The position numbers were made by a program, and so were the translations under genes. A model generated the notes under the pieces. It saw nothing but the letters and a program-made list of their open reading frames with translations. It was not told where the DNA came from and made no database searches. 64,000 nucleotides of DNA from Balneatrix alpica DSM 16621 (GTDB taxonomy: Bacteria; Pseudomonadota; Gammaproteobacteria; Pseudomonadales; Balneatricaceae), in NCBI RefSeq assembly GCF_000619885.1, contig NZ_KK211041.1:143191-207190 (forward strand), given 5' to 3'. Shown here one piece after another: positions 53,251 to 64,000 of this stretch (position 1 is its first letter; every line of letters starts with the position of its first letter).

Positions 53251-54252
53251 TTAGGCGGCGGCACTTTCTCCACAGGTTTTGGGGCAGGCTACTTGATGGC
53301 GGTTATCCCCAAGTAGTTGCGGTCGCTGCTGGGCACACTGGGCTTCTGCCAGTGGGCAGCGGGTGCGGAACACACAGCCGGATGGCGGGTTGATGGGGGA
53401 GGGCAGTTCACCTTCGAGCAGCTGAATCTGCTTGCCCCGCTCAATATCCGGATCGGGGATGGGCACAGCGGACATCAGGGCACGGGTGTAGGGGTGCAAG
53501 GGGTCAGCATAGAGGGCTTTGCCTTCTCCCAGTTCCACCTGGTTGCCGAGGTACATCACCATGACGCGGTCGCTGATATGTTTCACCACGGACAGGTCGT
53601 GGGCGATAAACACCAGCGACAGTCCCATTTCTTTTTGCAGCGATTTGAGCAGGTTGACCACCTGGGCTTGGATGGAAACATCCAGCGCCGAGACAGGCTC
53701 GTCACAAATCACCAGCTTGGGCTCAACAATCAGGGCGCGGGCAATGCCAATGCGCTGGCACTGGCCACCGGAGAACTCGTGGGGGTAGCGGTTGATGACG
53801 TTGGGCAGGAGCCCCACTTTCATCATCATCGCTTTCACCCGGTCTTTTACTTCTTGCTTGGACAGCTCGGGGTAAAAGGTTTTCAGCGGCTCGGCGATGA
53901 TGTCACCAATGGTCATCCGTGGGTTGAGGGAGGCCAGTGGGTCCTGAAATATCATCTGGATATCTTTACGAATCTCACGCCAGCCGTTTTTATCCAGGCT
54001 GGTGAGTTCCTGCCCTTGCCACTTCACACTGCCGGAACGGGCTTTGACCAGGCCGATCAGGGCGCGGGCAAAGGTGGATTTGCCGCAACCGGATTCCCCT
54101 ACCACGCCCAGGGTTTCGCCGGGGTAGATGTCGAGATTGACGCCATCTACGGCTTTCAGGGTCAGGCTCGGTTGCCAGGGCCAGGCGCGATCGTCTTTGA
54201 TGCTGAAATGCACTTTCAGATCGCGGATTTCCATAATGGGTTGCTGACTCAT
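53251..54252 (-). CDS. oppF: Oligopeptide ABC transporter ATP-binding protein OppF
   Basis: A 333-residue ABC ATPase: Walker A GVVGESGCGKST, signature FSGGQCQRIGIARAL, Walker B KLVICDEPVSALD and the C-terminal peptide-transporter extension (HPYTRALMSAVPIPDPD, CVFRTRCPLA) with cysteines that may bind an iron-sulfur cluster. The ATG at 54252 overlaps the oppD stop (ATGA) and has GGAGG 7 bases before it. Fifth gene of oppABCDF. Confidence 0.93.
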   Translation of the reverse strand: MSQQPIMEIRDLKVHFSIKDDRAWPWQPSLTLKAVDGVNLDIYPGETLGVVGESGCGKSTFARALIGLVKARSGSVKWQGQELTSLDKNGWREIRKDIQMIFQDPLASLNPRMTIGDIIAEPLKTFYPELSKQEVKDRVKAMMMKVGLLPNVINRYPHEFSGGQCQRIGIARALIVEPKLVICDEPVSALDVSIQAQVVNLLKSLQKEMGLSLVFIAHDLSVVKHISDRVMVMYLGNQVELGEGKALYADPLHPYTRALMSAVPIPDPDIERGKQIQLLEGELPSPINPPSGCVFRTRCPLAEAQCAQQRPQLLGDNRHQVACPKTCGESAAA

Positions 54253-55220
54253 GCGCAGGCCTCCTGTGCTTGCCAATGGCAGGCGCGTTGACGCTCGTTA
54301 CCGAAGAAGGTCAGTTCCGGTTCCTGTTGACGGCACTGCTCACTGACATGCTGGCAGCGTTCCTGGAAGGGGCAGCCTATGGGCAGTTTGAGCAGGTTGG
54401 GTGGGTTGCCGGGGATGGTGGGCAGCACTTCGCCTTCGGTATCTAGACGCGGGATGGCGCTCAGCAGGCCTTGGGTGTAAGGGTGGGTGGGACGATGGAA
54501 GATGTCCTGGGCGCTGCCGTACTCCATGGTGCGGCCAGCGTACATCACCAGTACTTTGTCGCAGATACCCGCTACCACCCCAAGATCATGGGTGATCATA
54601 ATGATGGCGGTGTTAAAGTCGCGCTGCAGCTCACCCAGCAGGGTCAGAATCTGTGCCTGCACGGTGACGTCGAGGGCGGTGGTGGGCTCGTCGGCAATCA
54701 GTAGTTTGGGTCGACAGAGCAGAGCCATGGCAATCATCACCCGTTGACGCATACCGCCGGAGAATTCGTGCGGGTACATCTTCATGCGGCTGCGGGCCTC
54801 AGGGATTTTGACCGCGTCGAGCATGCGCACGGATTCTTCAAAGGCTTCGCTGTTGCTCATGCCTTTGTGCAGTTTGAGTACCTCCATCAACTGCTCACCT
54901 ACTTTCATGTAGGGGTTGAGGGAGGTCATCGGGTCTTGGAATATCATGGCGATCTGTTCGGCACGAATGCGGTTGAGCATTTGCTCTGGCAGGCCGAGGA
55001 TGGATTTACCCTGAAACAGGGCTTCACCACTGACACGACCATTGGCGGCCAGCAATCCCATCAGGGCAAAGGCGGTTTGGCTTTTGCCGGAGCCGGATTC
55101 GCCGACGATGCCGAGGGTTTGCCCGGCTTCGAGGGCAAAGTTGAGTTTGTTGACCGCAGTGACGGTGCCATCCGGAGTGTGGAAGTGCACCTGTAAGTCT
55201 TTCACTTCAAGCAGTTTCAT
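54249..55220 (-). CDS. oppD: Oligopeptide ABC transporter ATP-binding protein OppD
   Basis: A 323-residue ABC ATPase: Walker [13 protein letters not shown], signature [15 protein letters not shown], Walker [13 protein letters not shown], and the extension [15 protein letters not shown] with [14 protein letters not shown]. It pairs with OppF to drive peptide import. AAGGAGG precedes the ATG at 55220; upstream in-frame starts lie within the oppC end region and were not used. Confidence 0.93.
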   Translation of the reverse strand: MKLLEVKDLQVHFHTPDGTVTAVNKLNFALEAGQTLGIVGESGSGKSQTAFALMGLLAANGRVSGEALFQGKSILGLPEQMLNRIRAEQIAMIFQDPMTSLNPYMKVGEQLMEVLKLHKGMSNSEAFEESVRMLDAVKIPEARSRMKMYPHEFSGGMRQRVMIAMALLCRPKLLIADEPTTALDVTVQAQILTLLGELQRDFNTAIIMITHDLGVVAGICDKVLVMYAGRTMEYGSAQDIFHRPTHPYTQGLLSAIPRLDTEGEVLPTIPGNPPNLLKLPIGCPFQERCQHVSEQCRQQEPELTFFGNERQRACHWQAQEACA

Positions 55221-55230
55221 CGGTGCCTCC

Positions 55231-56154
55231 TTAGCGATCTTTCGGGTCCAGGGCGTCGCGCAGACCGTCGCCAAGGAAGTTGAAACAGAACAGGGTGGTC
55301 ACCAGGAAACCGGCCGGGAACAGCAGTTGCCAGGGGGCAATGTCCATGGTTTTGGAGCCTTCCTCCAGCAGGGCACCCCAGCTGGTCATCGGCTCTTGTA
55401 CGCCGAGACCAAGGTAGCTCAAGAAGGATTCAAACAGGATCATTGAGGGCACTAGCAGGGTGGCGTACACCACCACAATACCGAGGACGTTGGGCACGAT
55501 GTGGCGAATGATGATCGACCAGGTGCTCACCCCACAGACGTGGGCAGCTTCGATAAATTCCTTGCTCTTCAGGCTGAGGGTTTGACCCCGCACAATACGA
55601 GCCATGTCCAGCCAGGAAACGGCGCCAATGGCGATAAAGATCAGCAGGATGTTACGGCCAAAGAAGGTCACCAGCAGGATGACGAAGAACATAAAGGGGA
55701 AGGAGTTGAGGATCTCCAGGGTGCGCATCATCAGGGAGTCAACCCGGCCACCGATAAAGCCGGAGGCGGCGCCATAGACGGTGCCGATAATGATGGCGAC
55801 CAGCGCCCCCAGTACCCCAACCATCAGGGAGATCTGCCCGCCCATCAGGGTGCGGACAAAGAGGTCACGGCCCAGGGTGTCGGTGCCAAAGTAATGGCCA
55901 CTTTCCATATCGGGCGGCGACTGCATGTAGTTCCAGTCAATATCATCATAGGCGTGGGGGCTGAGATAGGGGGCCGCCAGGCACAGCAGGGTGATGATAA
56001 TCAGGGCAATCAGACTGGCCATAGCGGCCTTGTTGCGCATAAAGCGACGACGGGCATCCTGCCACAGGCTACGGCCTTCCACTTCCATGCTGGAGTCGGC
56101 GAGTTGATCGGCAAAGCGTTCCACAGCTTCGCCAGAGATTTTGTTCGACAGCAT
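55231..56154 (-). CDS. oppC: Oligopeptide ABC transporter permease OppC
   Basis: A 307-residue inner-membrane permease with six helices and a long cytoplasmic N-terminus. It has GTDTLGRDLFVRTLMGGQISL after the first periplasmic loop and the EAA-loop FIEAAHVCGVSTWSIIIRHIVPNV. GAGG precedes the ATG at 56154. Confidence 0.92.
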   Translation of the reverse strand: MLSNKISGEAVERFADQLADSSMEVEGRSLWQDARRRFMRNKAAMASLIALIIITLLCLAAPYLSPHAYDDIDWNYMQSPPDMESGHYFGTDTLGRDLFVRTLMGGQISLMVGVLGALVAIIIGTVYGAASGFIGGRVDSLMMRTLEILNSFPFMFFVILLVTFFGRNILLIFIAIGAVSWLDMARIVRGQTLSLKSKEFIEAAHVCGVSTWSIIIRHIVPNVLGIVVVYATLLVPSMILFESFLSYLGLGVQEPMTSWGALLEEGSKTMDIAPWQLLFPAGFLVTTLFCFNFLGDGLRDALDPKDR

Positions 56155-56162
56155 CGGCAACC

Positions 56163-57083
56163 TCAGTAGCGAATCTTGGGATCAATGTAAGCGTAGAGAA
56201 TATCTACGATGGCATTAAAGGCGATGGTCAGGGCGCCAATCAGGATGGTCAGACCGAGCACCATGGAGTAGTCGCGGTTAAGTGAGCCATTAACAAACAA
56301 CTGACCAATACCGGGGAGACCAAAAATGGTCTCAATGACCACTGATCCGGTAATGATGCCGACAAAGGCTGGGCCTAAGTAGGAAATCACCGGCAGCAGC
56401 GCAGGCTTGAGGGCATGCTTGAAGATGATATGACGTGCCGGCAACCCCTTGGCGCGGGCAGTACGGATAAAGTTGGAGTGCATCACTTCGATCATGCTGC
56501 CGCGCATGATACGGGCGATAGAGGAGACATAGTGGGCGGCCATGGCAATCACCGGCAGCAATAGGAACATCCATTGCCCACCTTGCCAGCCACCGGCAGG
56601 TAACCAGCGCAATTTAATGGCAAAAATCAGTACCAACAGGGGGGCAAGGACGAAGCTTGGCACCACCACACCGGTCATCGCCAGGGACATGACGCTGTAG
56701 TCGACCCAGGTGTTTTGCTTGAGGGCGGCAACAATGCCGAACAACACTCCCAGCACCACTGCGGTGACAAAGGCCCAGATGCCGATTTCCGCCGAGACGG
56801 GGAAGCTCTGGCTGACCAGTTCATTGACGGTAAAGTCTTTGTATTTGAAGGAGGGGCCTAAATCCCCCTGGATTAAATTACCCAGGTAGGTGAAATACTG
56901 CTGATACAGGGGTTTGTCCAGGCCGTATTTGGCTTCGATATTGGCCAAAATTTCCGGTGGCAGGGCGCGTTCACTGGAGAAGGGACTGCCCGGAGCCATG
57001 TGCATTAACAGAAACGAGACGGTGATGAGGACCAACAACGTCGGAATCGCCTCGAACAATCGTCGCAGAATAAAGTTCAACAT
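56163..57083 (-). CDS. oppB: Oligopeptide ABC transporter permease OppB
   Basis: A 306-residue permease with six helices. The start MLNFILRRLFEAIPTLLVLITVSFLLMHMAPGSPF and the EAA loop FIRTARAKGLPARHIIFKHALKPALLPVISYLG are those of OppB. It forms the membrane channel with OppC. Confidence 0.93.
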   Translation of the reverse strand: MLNFILRRLFEAIPTLLVLITVSFLLMHMAPGSPFSSERALPPEILANIEAKYGLDKPLYQQYFTYLGNLIQGDLGPSFKYKDFTVNELVSQSFPVSAEIGIWAFVTAVVLGVLFGIVAALKQNTWVDYSVMSLAMTGVVVPSFVLAPLLVLIFAIKLRWLPAGGWQGGQWMFLLLPVIAMAAHYVSSIARIMRGSMIEVMHSNFIRTARAKGLPARHIIFKHALKPALLPVISYLGPAFVGIITGSVVIETIFGLPGIGQLFVNGSLNRDYSMVLGLTILIGALTIAFNAIVDILYAYIDPKIRY

Positions 57084-57196
57084 AAGGGATTACCTAAAAT
57101 TCACCAAAGCAGATCAGCACGGCGTAAGGCAGTCTTCCTGCGCCTGTAGCCGATGACCTGAGTCCGAACGTCATGGTTATTATTGTAGAAGCAAAT

Positions 57197-57221
57197 ACCC
57201 GACTGCCGAGGGCAGTCGGGT
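57197..57221 (-). terminator. Intercistronic hairpin between oppA and oppB
   Basis: Perfect 11-bp stem ACCCGACTGCC / GGCAGTCGGGT with a 3-base loop, 25 bases after the oppA stop, without a true T-run. It is likely a partial terminator or mRNA stabiliser keeping oppA expression above that of the permease genes. Confidence 0.65.
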
Positions 57222-57245
57222 GGGTCTCACAGGGAGGCTGCCAAC

Positions 57246-58874
57246 TTAGTGGGCAATGATGTACAGGTCTTTGGAGTACACCATGTCTTCCGGGTTAGCA
57301 GTGGGGTAGCCGCCGACATAGGGCTTCACCAGACGTGCAGTCACGTACTGATAAATCGGTGCGACAGGCATATCACGGGCGAGGATTTTCTCAGCCTTGT
57401 TGTAATAGCTGGCGCGTTCGTTTTCATCGACGATGGCCTTGGAGTCAGACAGCAGCTTGTCATACTCAGCGTTGGAGTATTTGCCGTCGTTGTTACCGTG
57501 GGCAGAGGTCAGCAGATCCAACATGGTGGAGGCTTCGTTGTAGTCACCGATCCAGCCGGCGCGAGCAACGGAGAACTGACCGTTCTTCTTGGTTTCCAGG
57601 TAGGTTTTCCATTCCTGGTTCACCAGATCGACATTGACACCCAGGTTCTTTTTCCACATTGAGCTGATCGCCAGGGCGACTTTTTTGTGGTTTTCGCTGG
57701 TGTTGTACAGCAGTTCAAAGCTCAGCGGTTTGCCAGGGCCAAAGCCTGCTTCTTCCAGCAGTTTCTTCGCCATTTCATTACGCTGTTCTTGGGTCATGCC
57801 TGCCCACTGAGGAGTTTCAGGGGTGAAACCGGCGGTGATGTCGGGGGTGAAGTTGTAAGCGGCGATTTGGCCTTGACCCATTACCTTGTCCACGATGATG
57901 TCACGGTCGATGGACAGTGACAGTGCCTTACGTACACGAATATCGTCGAAAGGCGCTTTCTGAGTGTTGAACTGGTAGTAATAGGTACCGATCTGGCCGG
58001 TTACTTTAACTTCATTGGGGATTTCTTTTTGCAGGGTCTTGAAGTGCTCAATGGCGATTTCGTTGGTCAGATCCACTTCACCGGCCTTGTAGCGGGCCAG
58101 TTCGGAGTTCTGCGACTCGATCGGCAGGTAGGTCACTTCATTGATAACGGTTTTGGCGTTATCCCAGTAGTTGGTGTTGCGCTCTAATACGATGCGCTCG
58201 TTGACCACCCAGTCTTTCAGCTTGAACGCGCCGTTGCCGACGAAGTTTTCCGGGCTGGTCCACTTGTCGCCATGGGCTTCGATGGTGGCTTTATGCGCCG
58301 GTACCATGGTGGTGTGCGCCAGCATGCGGATAAAGTAGGGCACAGGCTTGGACAGGGTAACTTCCAGGGTGTGGTCATCGATGGCTTTTACCCCCAGCTC
58401 AGAGGCGGGCTTTTTACCAGCGATAATGTCGGAAGCATTGGCCATGGAGGTGTATTCCACGTACCAGGCATAGGGGGAGGCGGTAGCGGGATCAACCGCA
58501 CGCTGCCAGCCAAATACGAAGTCTCCGGCGGTTACGGTGTCGCCGTTAGACCACTTGGCATCTTTACGCAGATGGAAGGTGAAGACGGTGTTGTCGCCGT
58601 TAACTTCCCATTTTTCTGCTACGCCAGGCAGGATGTCGCCCTGGCCGTTTTGAATCACCAGACCTTCAAACAGATCACGGGCGATGTTGGACTCGGGATG
58701 ACCTTCAATCTTATGGGGGTCCAGGGTGGCAGGCTCGGCACCGTTACCTTTAACGACTTTTTGTACTTCGGCCAATTGGGTACCAGCGGGTACTTCAGCG
58801 GCCAGAACAGAGGTAGAAGCCAATCCTGCGGCCAGCAGTACGGCGACCGCCAGCTTGTTTTTGTTATGCACCAT
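57246..58874 (-). CDS. oppA: Periplasmic oligopeptide-binding protein OppA
   Basis: A 542-residue solute-binding protein of the peptide family (SBP_bac_5). It has a signal peptide with cleavage after SVLA, then GNGAEPATLDPHKIEGHPESNIARDLFEGLV, WSNGDTVTAGDFVFGWQRAVDP and the usual C-terminal YQYVTARLVKPYVGGY. It captures oligopeptides for OppBCDF. GGAG precedes the ATG by 10 bases. The 253 bases upstream should hold the operon promoter; none was assigned with confidence. Confidence 0.94.
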   Translation of the reverse strand: MVHNKNKLAVAVLLAAGLASTSVLAAEVPAGTQLAEVQKVVKGNGAEPATLDPHKIEGHPESNIARDLFEGLVIQNGQGDILPGVAEKWEVNGDNTVFTFHLRKDAKWSNGDTVTAGDFVFGWQRAVDPATASPYAWYVEYTSMANASDIIAGKKPASELGVKAIDDHTLEVTLSKPVPYFIRMLAHTTMVPAHKATIEAHGDKWTSPENFVGNGAFKLKDWVVNERIVLERNTNYWDNAKTVINEVTYLPIESQNSELARYKAGEVDLTNEIAIEHFKTLQKEIPNEVKVTGQIGTYYYQFNTQKAPFDDIRVRKALSLSIDRDIIVDKVMGQGQIAAYNFTPDITAGFTPETPQWAGMTQEQRNEMAKKLLEEAGFGPGKPLSFELLYNTSENHKKVALAISSMWKKNLGVNVDLVNQEWKTYLETKKNGQFSVARAGWIGDYNEASTMLDLLTSAHGNNDGKYSNAEYDKLLSDSKAIVDENERASYYNKAEKILARDMPVAPIYQYVTARLVKPYVGGYPTANPEDMVYSKDLYIIAH

Positions 58875-59127
58875 AGATGTGTTCTCCTGAGTGGGAATAG
58901 TTGCAACTGCACCGGATGGGACAACAACTAACCGGCATTCAGTGCAAGTGACCGAAAGCTAGCAAAAGGATTTTTTGTTTAAAAGGGAAATAATTTACGC
59001 CTTGTACGGATTCGTGGAAAAAAATCCACAGCCGCTGTAAGGGCTCCTAACAGACTAGTTGCAGACTCAAATATTTGCCGTTGTTTTGGATCAAGTGGAG
59101 AAAAAATATTGGTTGGACGGGGAAGCG

Positions 59128-59730
59128 TTATTCGCGCAGTAGCAGCCTGATGGTGCTTTGTGCCATCTCTTCCAGTTCATGGGCATCGACATAGATGCCG
59201 TCGTTCAATAACCGGCAAAGGCCATGCAGTGTAGCCCAGCTGGTTTGGGCCACCCGCAACGGACGGTCACTGGCGGGCAGAACGCCCTGTTGCTGCAGGG
59301 CCTCCACCCAGCTTACCCACTGGCGAAAACTGGCTTTGGAGACCTGCCGCAGGGAATCGGTGGGTTGGCCGTTTTTCCAGATCTCGCGACCGAACATCAG
59401 GTCATAGGTTTCGGTATGTTCCACAGCAAAGCGGATATAAGCTTGCACATAACGAGCAAAGAGTTCACGACCACTTAGCTCGGGGAAACGCTCGGGAATG
59501 GTGCGGACTTCCTGCTCGTGATAGCGAAAACCTTCTTCCGCCAGGGCGCAAAGCAGCTCGTTTTTATCCTTAAAGTGATGATAGGGCGCCATCCGCGATA
59601 CCCCTACCTGATCCGCCAACTTGCGAATACTGAGGGCTTCTACCCCGCCTTCGCGCAACAGTTTGATCGCCGCATCCAGCAGGCTTTGTTTTAAATCACC
59701 ATGGTGGTAGGGCTTTTTTTCATCGGACAC
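59128..59730 (-). CDS. TetR-family regulator of the adjacent fatty-acid genes
   Basis: A TetR protein with PYHHGDLKQSLLDAAIKLLREGGVEALSIRKLADQVGVSRMAPYHHFKDKNELLCAL at the N-terminus and a WHG-type C-terminal domain. The frame is open to a TTG at 59793, but that stretch overlaps an operator-like palindrome; GTG 59730 gives a normal TetR start (200 residues) and is preferred, with modest certainty. It is divergent from the isomerase-like gene and fadH, with tandem palindromes between. Confidence 0.85.
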   Translation of the reverse strand: MSDEKKPYHHGDLKQSLLDAAIKLLREGGVEALSIRKLADQVGVSRMAPYHHFKDKNELLCALAEEGFRYHEQEVRTIPERFPELSGRELFARYVQAYIRFAVEHTETYDLMFGREIWKNGQPTDSLRQVSKASFRQWVSWVEALQQQGVLPASDRPLRVAQTSWATLHGLCRLLNDGIYVDAHELEEMAQSTIRLLLRE

Positions 59731-59780
59731 GGAGGCATTCTCAAACTCAGGGAGGGCTGGCGGCAATCTAACAAGCAATC

Positions 59781-59820
59781 TTGACACTGTCAAAATGGCG
59801 GCCTATCTTGACGCTGTCCA
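59781..59820. promoter_or_regulatory. Two tandem TetR-type operators
   Basis: TTGACACTGTCAA (59781-59793) is a perfect 13-base palindrome; TTGACGCTGTCCA (59808-59820) is a near copy 27 bases on. They sit between the TetR gene and the divergent isomerase-like gene, and the first could also serve as a -35 element. Confidence 0.7.
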
Positions 59821-59844
59821 GATAATTACTGACCGGGGTTTGTC

Positions 59845-60690
59845 ATGCCTTATCAGAGCTTTGATCTTCACCTGCAAGGGGCGGTCGCCCATCTGCAATT
59901 TAATCGTCCCGAGCAGTTGAACGTGATGACCGCCGATTTTTGGGCGGAATTTGGTCAGGCGGTGCTTGAGCTGGATCAATCCGGTCAGGTACGGGCGCTG
60001 GTGATCAGCTCAACTGGCAAACACTTTAGCGCTGGGATGGATTTGAAGATTTTCCAGTCGCCTGACCCGCAGTTATTTCAGGGAGAGCCAGGCCGTCGGG
60101 CCGAGGCGATGCGCCGTTTGGTGCTGCAACTGCAGGAGGTTTTTAATGCTTTGGAGCAGGTGCGGATGCCGGTGTTGACGGCGATTCAGGGGGGCTGTAT
60201 TGGCGGGGCGCTGGACTTGGTTTGCGCCAGTGATATGCGTTATTGCAGCGCCGATGCTTTTTTTACCGTCAAAGAAACCGAACTGGGCATGACGGCGGAC
60301 TTAGGTACCTTGCAGCGTTTGCCACGCCTGATTGCTGATGGTATGGCCCGCGAGCTGATTTACAGCGGGCGTAAATGCTATGCCGAGGAAGCCCTGCGGC
60401 TGGGACTGGTGAACCAAGTATTTGCCGACCATGGCAGCCTGCTTGAGGGAGTATTGGCGCTGGCAGAACAGATCGCCAGTCATTCGCCTTTGGCGATAAC
60501 CGGCTGCAAGCAGATGCTTAATTATGGCCGCGACCACAGTGTGGCGGACAGCCTGAAAATGATGGCCACCTGGCAGGCGGGCATGTTCCACCCCAATGAT
60601 ATGTTGCAGGGCTTTGCCGCCAAGATGCAGGGCAAAGCGGCCAGTTATGAGGACTTGCGCCCCCTGGCGCCTGAACCTTTCAAGCGCTAA
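59845..60690 (+). CDS. Crotonase-family enzyme, likely delta(3,5)-delta(2,4)-dienoyl-CoA isomerase
   Basis: A 281-residue enoyl-CoA hydratase/isomerase. The oxyanion-hole segments are STGKHFSAGMDLKIF and IQGGCIGGALDLVCASDMRYCSADAFFTVKETELGMTADLGTLQRLP. The latter closely follows the mammalian ECH1 isomerase (KEVDVGLAADVGTLQRLPK), including the acidic residues of the active site, so isomerase is preferred over simple hydratase. It would process unsaturated acyl-CoA with odd double bonds and feed FadH, encoded 45 bases downstream. Confidence 0.82.
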   Translation: MPYQSFDLHLQGAVAHLQFNRPEQLNVMTADFWAEFGQAVLELDQSGQVRALVISSTGKHFSAGMDLKIFQSPDPQLFQGEPGRRAEAMRRLVLQLQEVFNALEQVRMPVLTAIQGGCIGGALDLVCASDMRYCSADAFFTVKETELGMTADLGTLQRLPRLIADGMARELIYSGRKCYAEEALRLGLVNQVFADHGSLLEGVLALAEQIASHSPLAITGCKQMLNYGRDHSVADSLKMMATWQAGMFHPNDMLQGFAAKMQGKAASYEDLRPLAPEPFKR

Positions 60691-60717
60691 GCGCTTTATA
60701 CCTATAACAACCCTTAG

Positions 60718-62799
<2,082 letters not shown>

Positions 62800-62809
62800 C
62801 TGAGCTAGC

Positions 62810-62840
62810 AAGCCGGGCAGTGTTGTCCGGCTTTATTTTC
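62810..62840 (+). terminator. Rho-independent terminator after fadH
   Basis: Stem AAGCCGG / CCGGCTT with a 10-base loop, followed by TATTTTC. Confidence 0.75.
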
Positions 62841-62878
62841 TACGGCACTGCTGCTGCCCTGTTGGGGTAGGGTAGGAA

Positions 62879-63772
62879 TCAGCTGATCCGCATGACATCC
62901 ACTGCGACCTTTAACGCCTGGGTGCCGCCCCCTTCAAAAATCACCCCTCTTAAGGGAGTGACATCGGCATAATCCCGTCCCCAAGCGGTGGTGATATGTT
63001 GCTCCGAGGGCATGATGTCGTTGGTGGGGTCAAATTCAAACCAGCCTTCACCGGGTGAGTAGACCGCAAACCACGCGTGGGAGGCATCTGACCCCACTAG
63101 TTTTTCCTGCCCGGGGGGGGGCAGGGTTTCGAGATAGCCGCTGACATAGCGCGCCGGAAAACCCAGCACCCGCAGGCAGGCAATGGCCAGATGGGCGAAG
63201 TCCTGACAGACCCCTTTGCGATGTTCAAATACCTCCGCCAGTGGTGTGGCCACACTGGAAAAACCTGGATCGTACTTAAAACCTTGGAAAATATGACTGT
63301 TAAAGTCACGTACGCAGGACAGTAACGGACGCTCTGGCTGGAAAAAGGGCTCAGCAAATTCACGTAGCTGTTGGCGCAGGCTGGGGCTGAGCTCCAACAT
63401 CGGCGAGTCGAGGCAGTATTCCAGCGCCTCAATTATCTCCGGCTGTTGCCGTGCCGCCAGCAATTGTTTGGCCTGGGCGCAGCTGATACCTAGATCAAGG
63501 TTAAGGGATTCGCGTCCCTGATCGGTTTCGATCTCACTGATGATCTCGATGCTGAGCAGCTGGTGCGCCTCCTGAATCGAGAAATAGTGCGCATGGTTAC
63601 CAAAGTAATCCAGGCGCGCCTGTTGATAGGCCGGACGTGGGCTGATCTCCAGCCGACTGCTTAAACAGCGCTGGTAGTGGGTATCCCGTGGGGCGAGGTG
63701 GGCCAGGTTGTAGCACAGGGAAACATGGCTGTGATAGCGATACTCGGTCAGATGACGCACCCGGTAGATCAT
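62879..63772 (-). CDS. Transglutaminase-like (cysteine protease fold) protein
   Basis: A 297-residue protein. An N-terminal bacterial transglutaminase-associated domain (MIYRVRHLTEYRYHSHVSLCYNLAHLAPRDT) is followed by the catalytic triad region: KGVCQDFAHLA (Cys), SDASHAWFAVY (His) and FEFDPTND (Asp). The ATG at 63772 has GGAGG upstream and overlaps the stop of the alpha-E gene by 4 bases. These pairs are widespread, and peptide-linking or proteolytic roles have been proposed; the substrate is unknown. Confidence 0.88.
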   Translation of the reverse strand: MIYRVRHLTEYRYHSHVSLCYNLAHLAPRDTHYQRCLSSRLEISPRPAYQQARLDYFGNHAHYFSIQEAHQLLSIEIISEIETDQGRESLNLDLGISCAQAKQLLAARQQPEIIEALEYCLDSPMLELSPSLRQQLREFAEPFFQPERPLLSCVRDFNSHIFQGFKYDPGFSSVATPLAEVFEHRKGVCQDFAHLAIACLRVLGFPARYVSGYLETLPPPGQEKLVGSDASHAWFAVYSPGEGWFEFDPTNDIMPSEQHITTAWGRDYADVTPLRGVIFEGGGTQALKVAVDVMRIS

Positions 63773-64000
63773 AGCTCGCCCTCCCATTGGGAATGCACCA
63801 ACTGTTGCGGCCCAGCGGTGTGGTCGAAGTATTTATCGCTTAATTGGGTGGCAAAGCGCTTCAGGCGGCGATCCAGCAGCTGCGTAAAGGCCTGCAGCTT
63901 GGCACGTTTGCCGGAGGGTTCCTCACTGCTGGCGAGAATGGCCAGATCGGCCAACTGCACCTGACTAAGCGCCTCCAATACCAGACGTTTCTCTGGCGGG
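63769..64000 (-). CDS. Alpha-E domain protein, C-terminal part (runs off window)
   Basis: The frame is open from the right edge to a TGA at 63769 and gives about 76 residues (PPEKRLVLEALSQVQLADL, then a helical tail). The position directly before a transglutaminase-like gene, with overlapping stop and start, is the usual place of the alpha-E domain gene, and the helical text agrees. The N-terminal part lies outside the window. Confidence 0.7.
   Translation of the reverse strand, partial: PPEKRLVLEALSQVQLADLAILASSEEPSGKRAKLQAFTQLLDRRLKRFATQLSDKYFDHTAGPQQLVHSQWEGEL

Overview
The window looks like a chromosomal segment of a free-living, facultatively anaerobic gammaproteobacterium, probably marine or aquatic (Oceanospirillales/Alteromonadales-like; inferred from gene content, not proven). 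It is moderately GC-rich and densely coded. It carries a complete FadE/FadH-type beta-oxidation inventory, an Opp system, a NarXL nitrate-sensing pair and an Fnr/Dnr-type regulator. No rRNA, tRNA or CRISPR array was seen.

Layout. 1-4945 (minus): a cobalamin uptake operon, btuB-btuF-btuC-btuD-tonB, behind a cobalamin riboswitch; tonB runs off the left edge inside a (GGCTGT)n repeat. 5040-9714: an ElaA-like acetyltransferase, then a reductive pyrimidine (or hydantoin) degradation set of amidohydrolase, NCS1 permease and dihydropyrimidinase behind a palindromic operator. 9932-20401: fadE, a YqhD-type alcohol dehydrogenase with a divergent YqhC-like activator, GNAT and LysE genes, a MarR-controlled EamA/nitroreductase pair, and a MASE1-GGDEF-EAL protein. 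20850-26363: narL-narX, divergent from narK1-narK2, with a NarL 7-2-7 site and an FNR-type box between them; narGHJI is absent from the window. 26481-33255: adenine/adenosine deaminase, then a TetR gene and an RND(MMPL)-LolA-like-beta-barrel-lipoprotein cluster. The same TGACG-N3-CGTCA operator precedes both the TetR gene and the RND gene, and the RND gene carries a 4-base tandem-repeat frameshift.

33289-40246: an NsrR-type regulator with a hemerythrin-like protein and a small membrane protein, a GST, DUF2288, YqaE, ArfB, a flavin-binding oxidase-like protein, and a chemoreceptor overlapping a periplasmic solute-binding protein. 40422-46836: molybdenum cofactor genes mobB, then moaA-moaB-moeA-dnr-DGC protein-moaC-moaD-moaE-mobA, with NarL-like and FNR-like sites in front. 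With narXL/narK this points to nitrate respiration or denitrification. 46858-50088: Lrp-type regulator, YjeH-like exporter, LysO lysine exporter and a cupin.

50089-52704 is the accessory part: REP/BIME-like palindromes, a long imperfect duplication, and a near-perfect 75-bp inverted repeat. The repeat bounds an AT-richer 1.5-kb segment with one intact gene, a two-domain protein with an AbiJ-like N-terminus and a TIR/deoxyribosyltransferase-like C-terminus. This is the best candidate for an uncharacterised (defence-type) system. 52705-64000: a GFA-family protein, oppABCDF, a TetR gene with two tandem operators divergent from a dienoyl-CoA isomerase-like gene and fadH, and a transglutaminase-like/alpha-E pair cut by the right edge.
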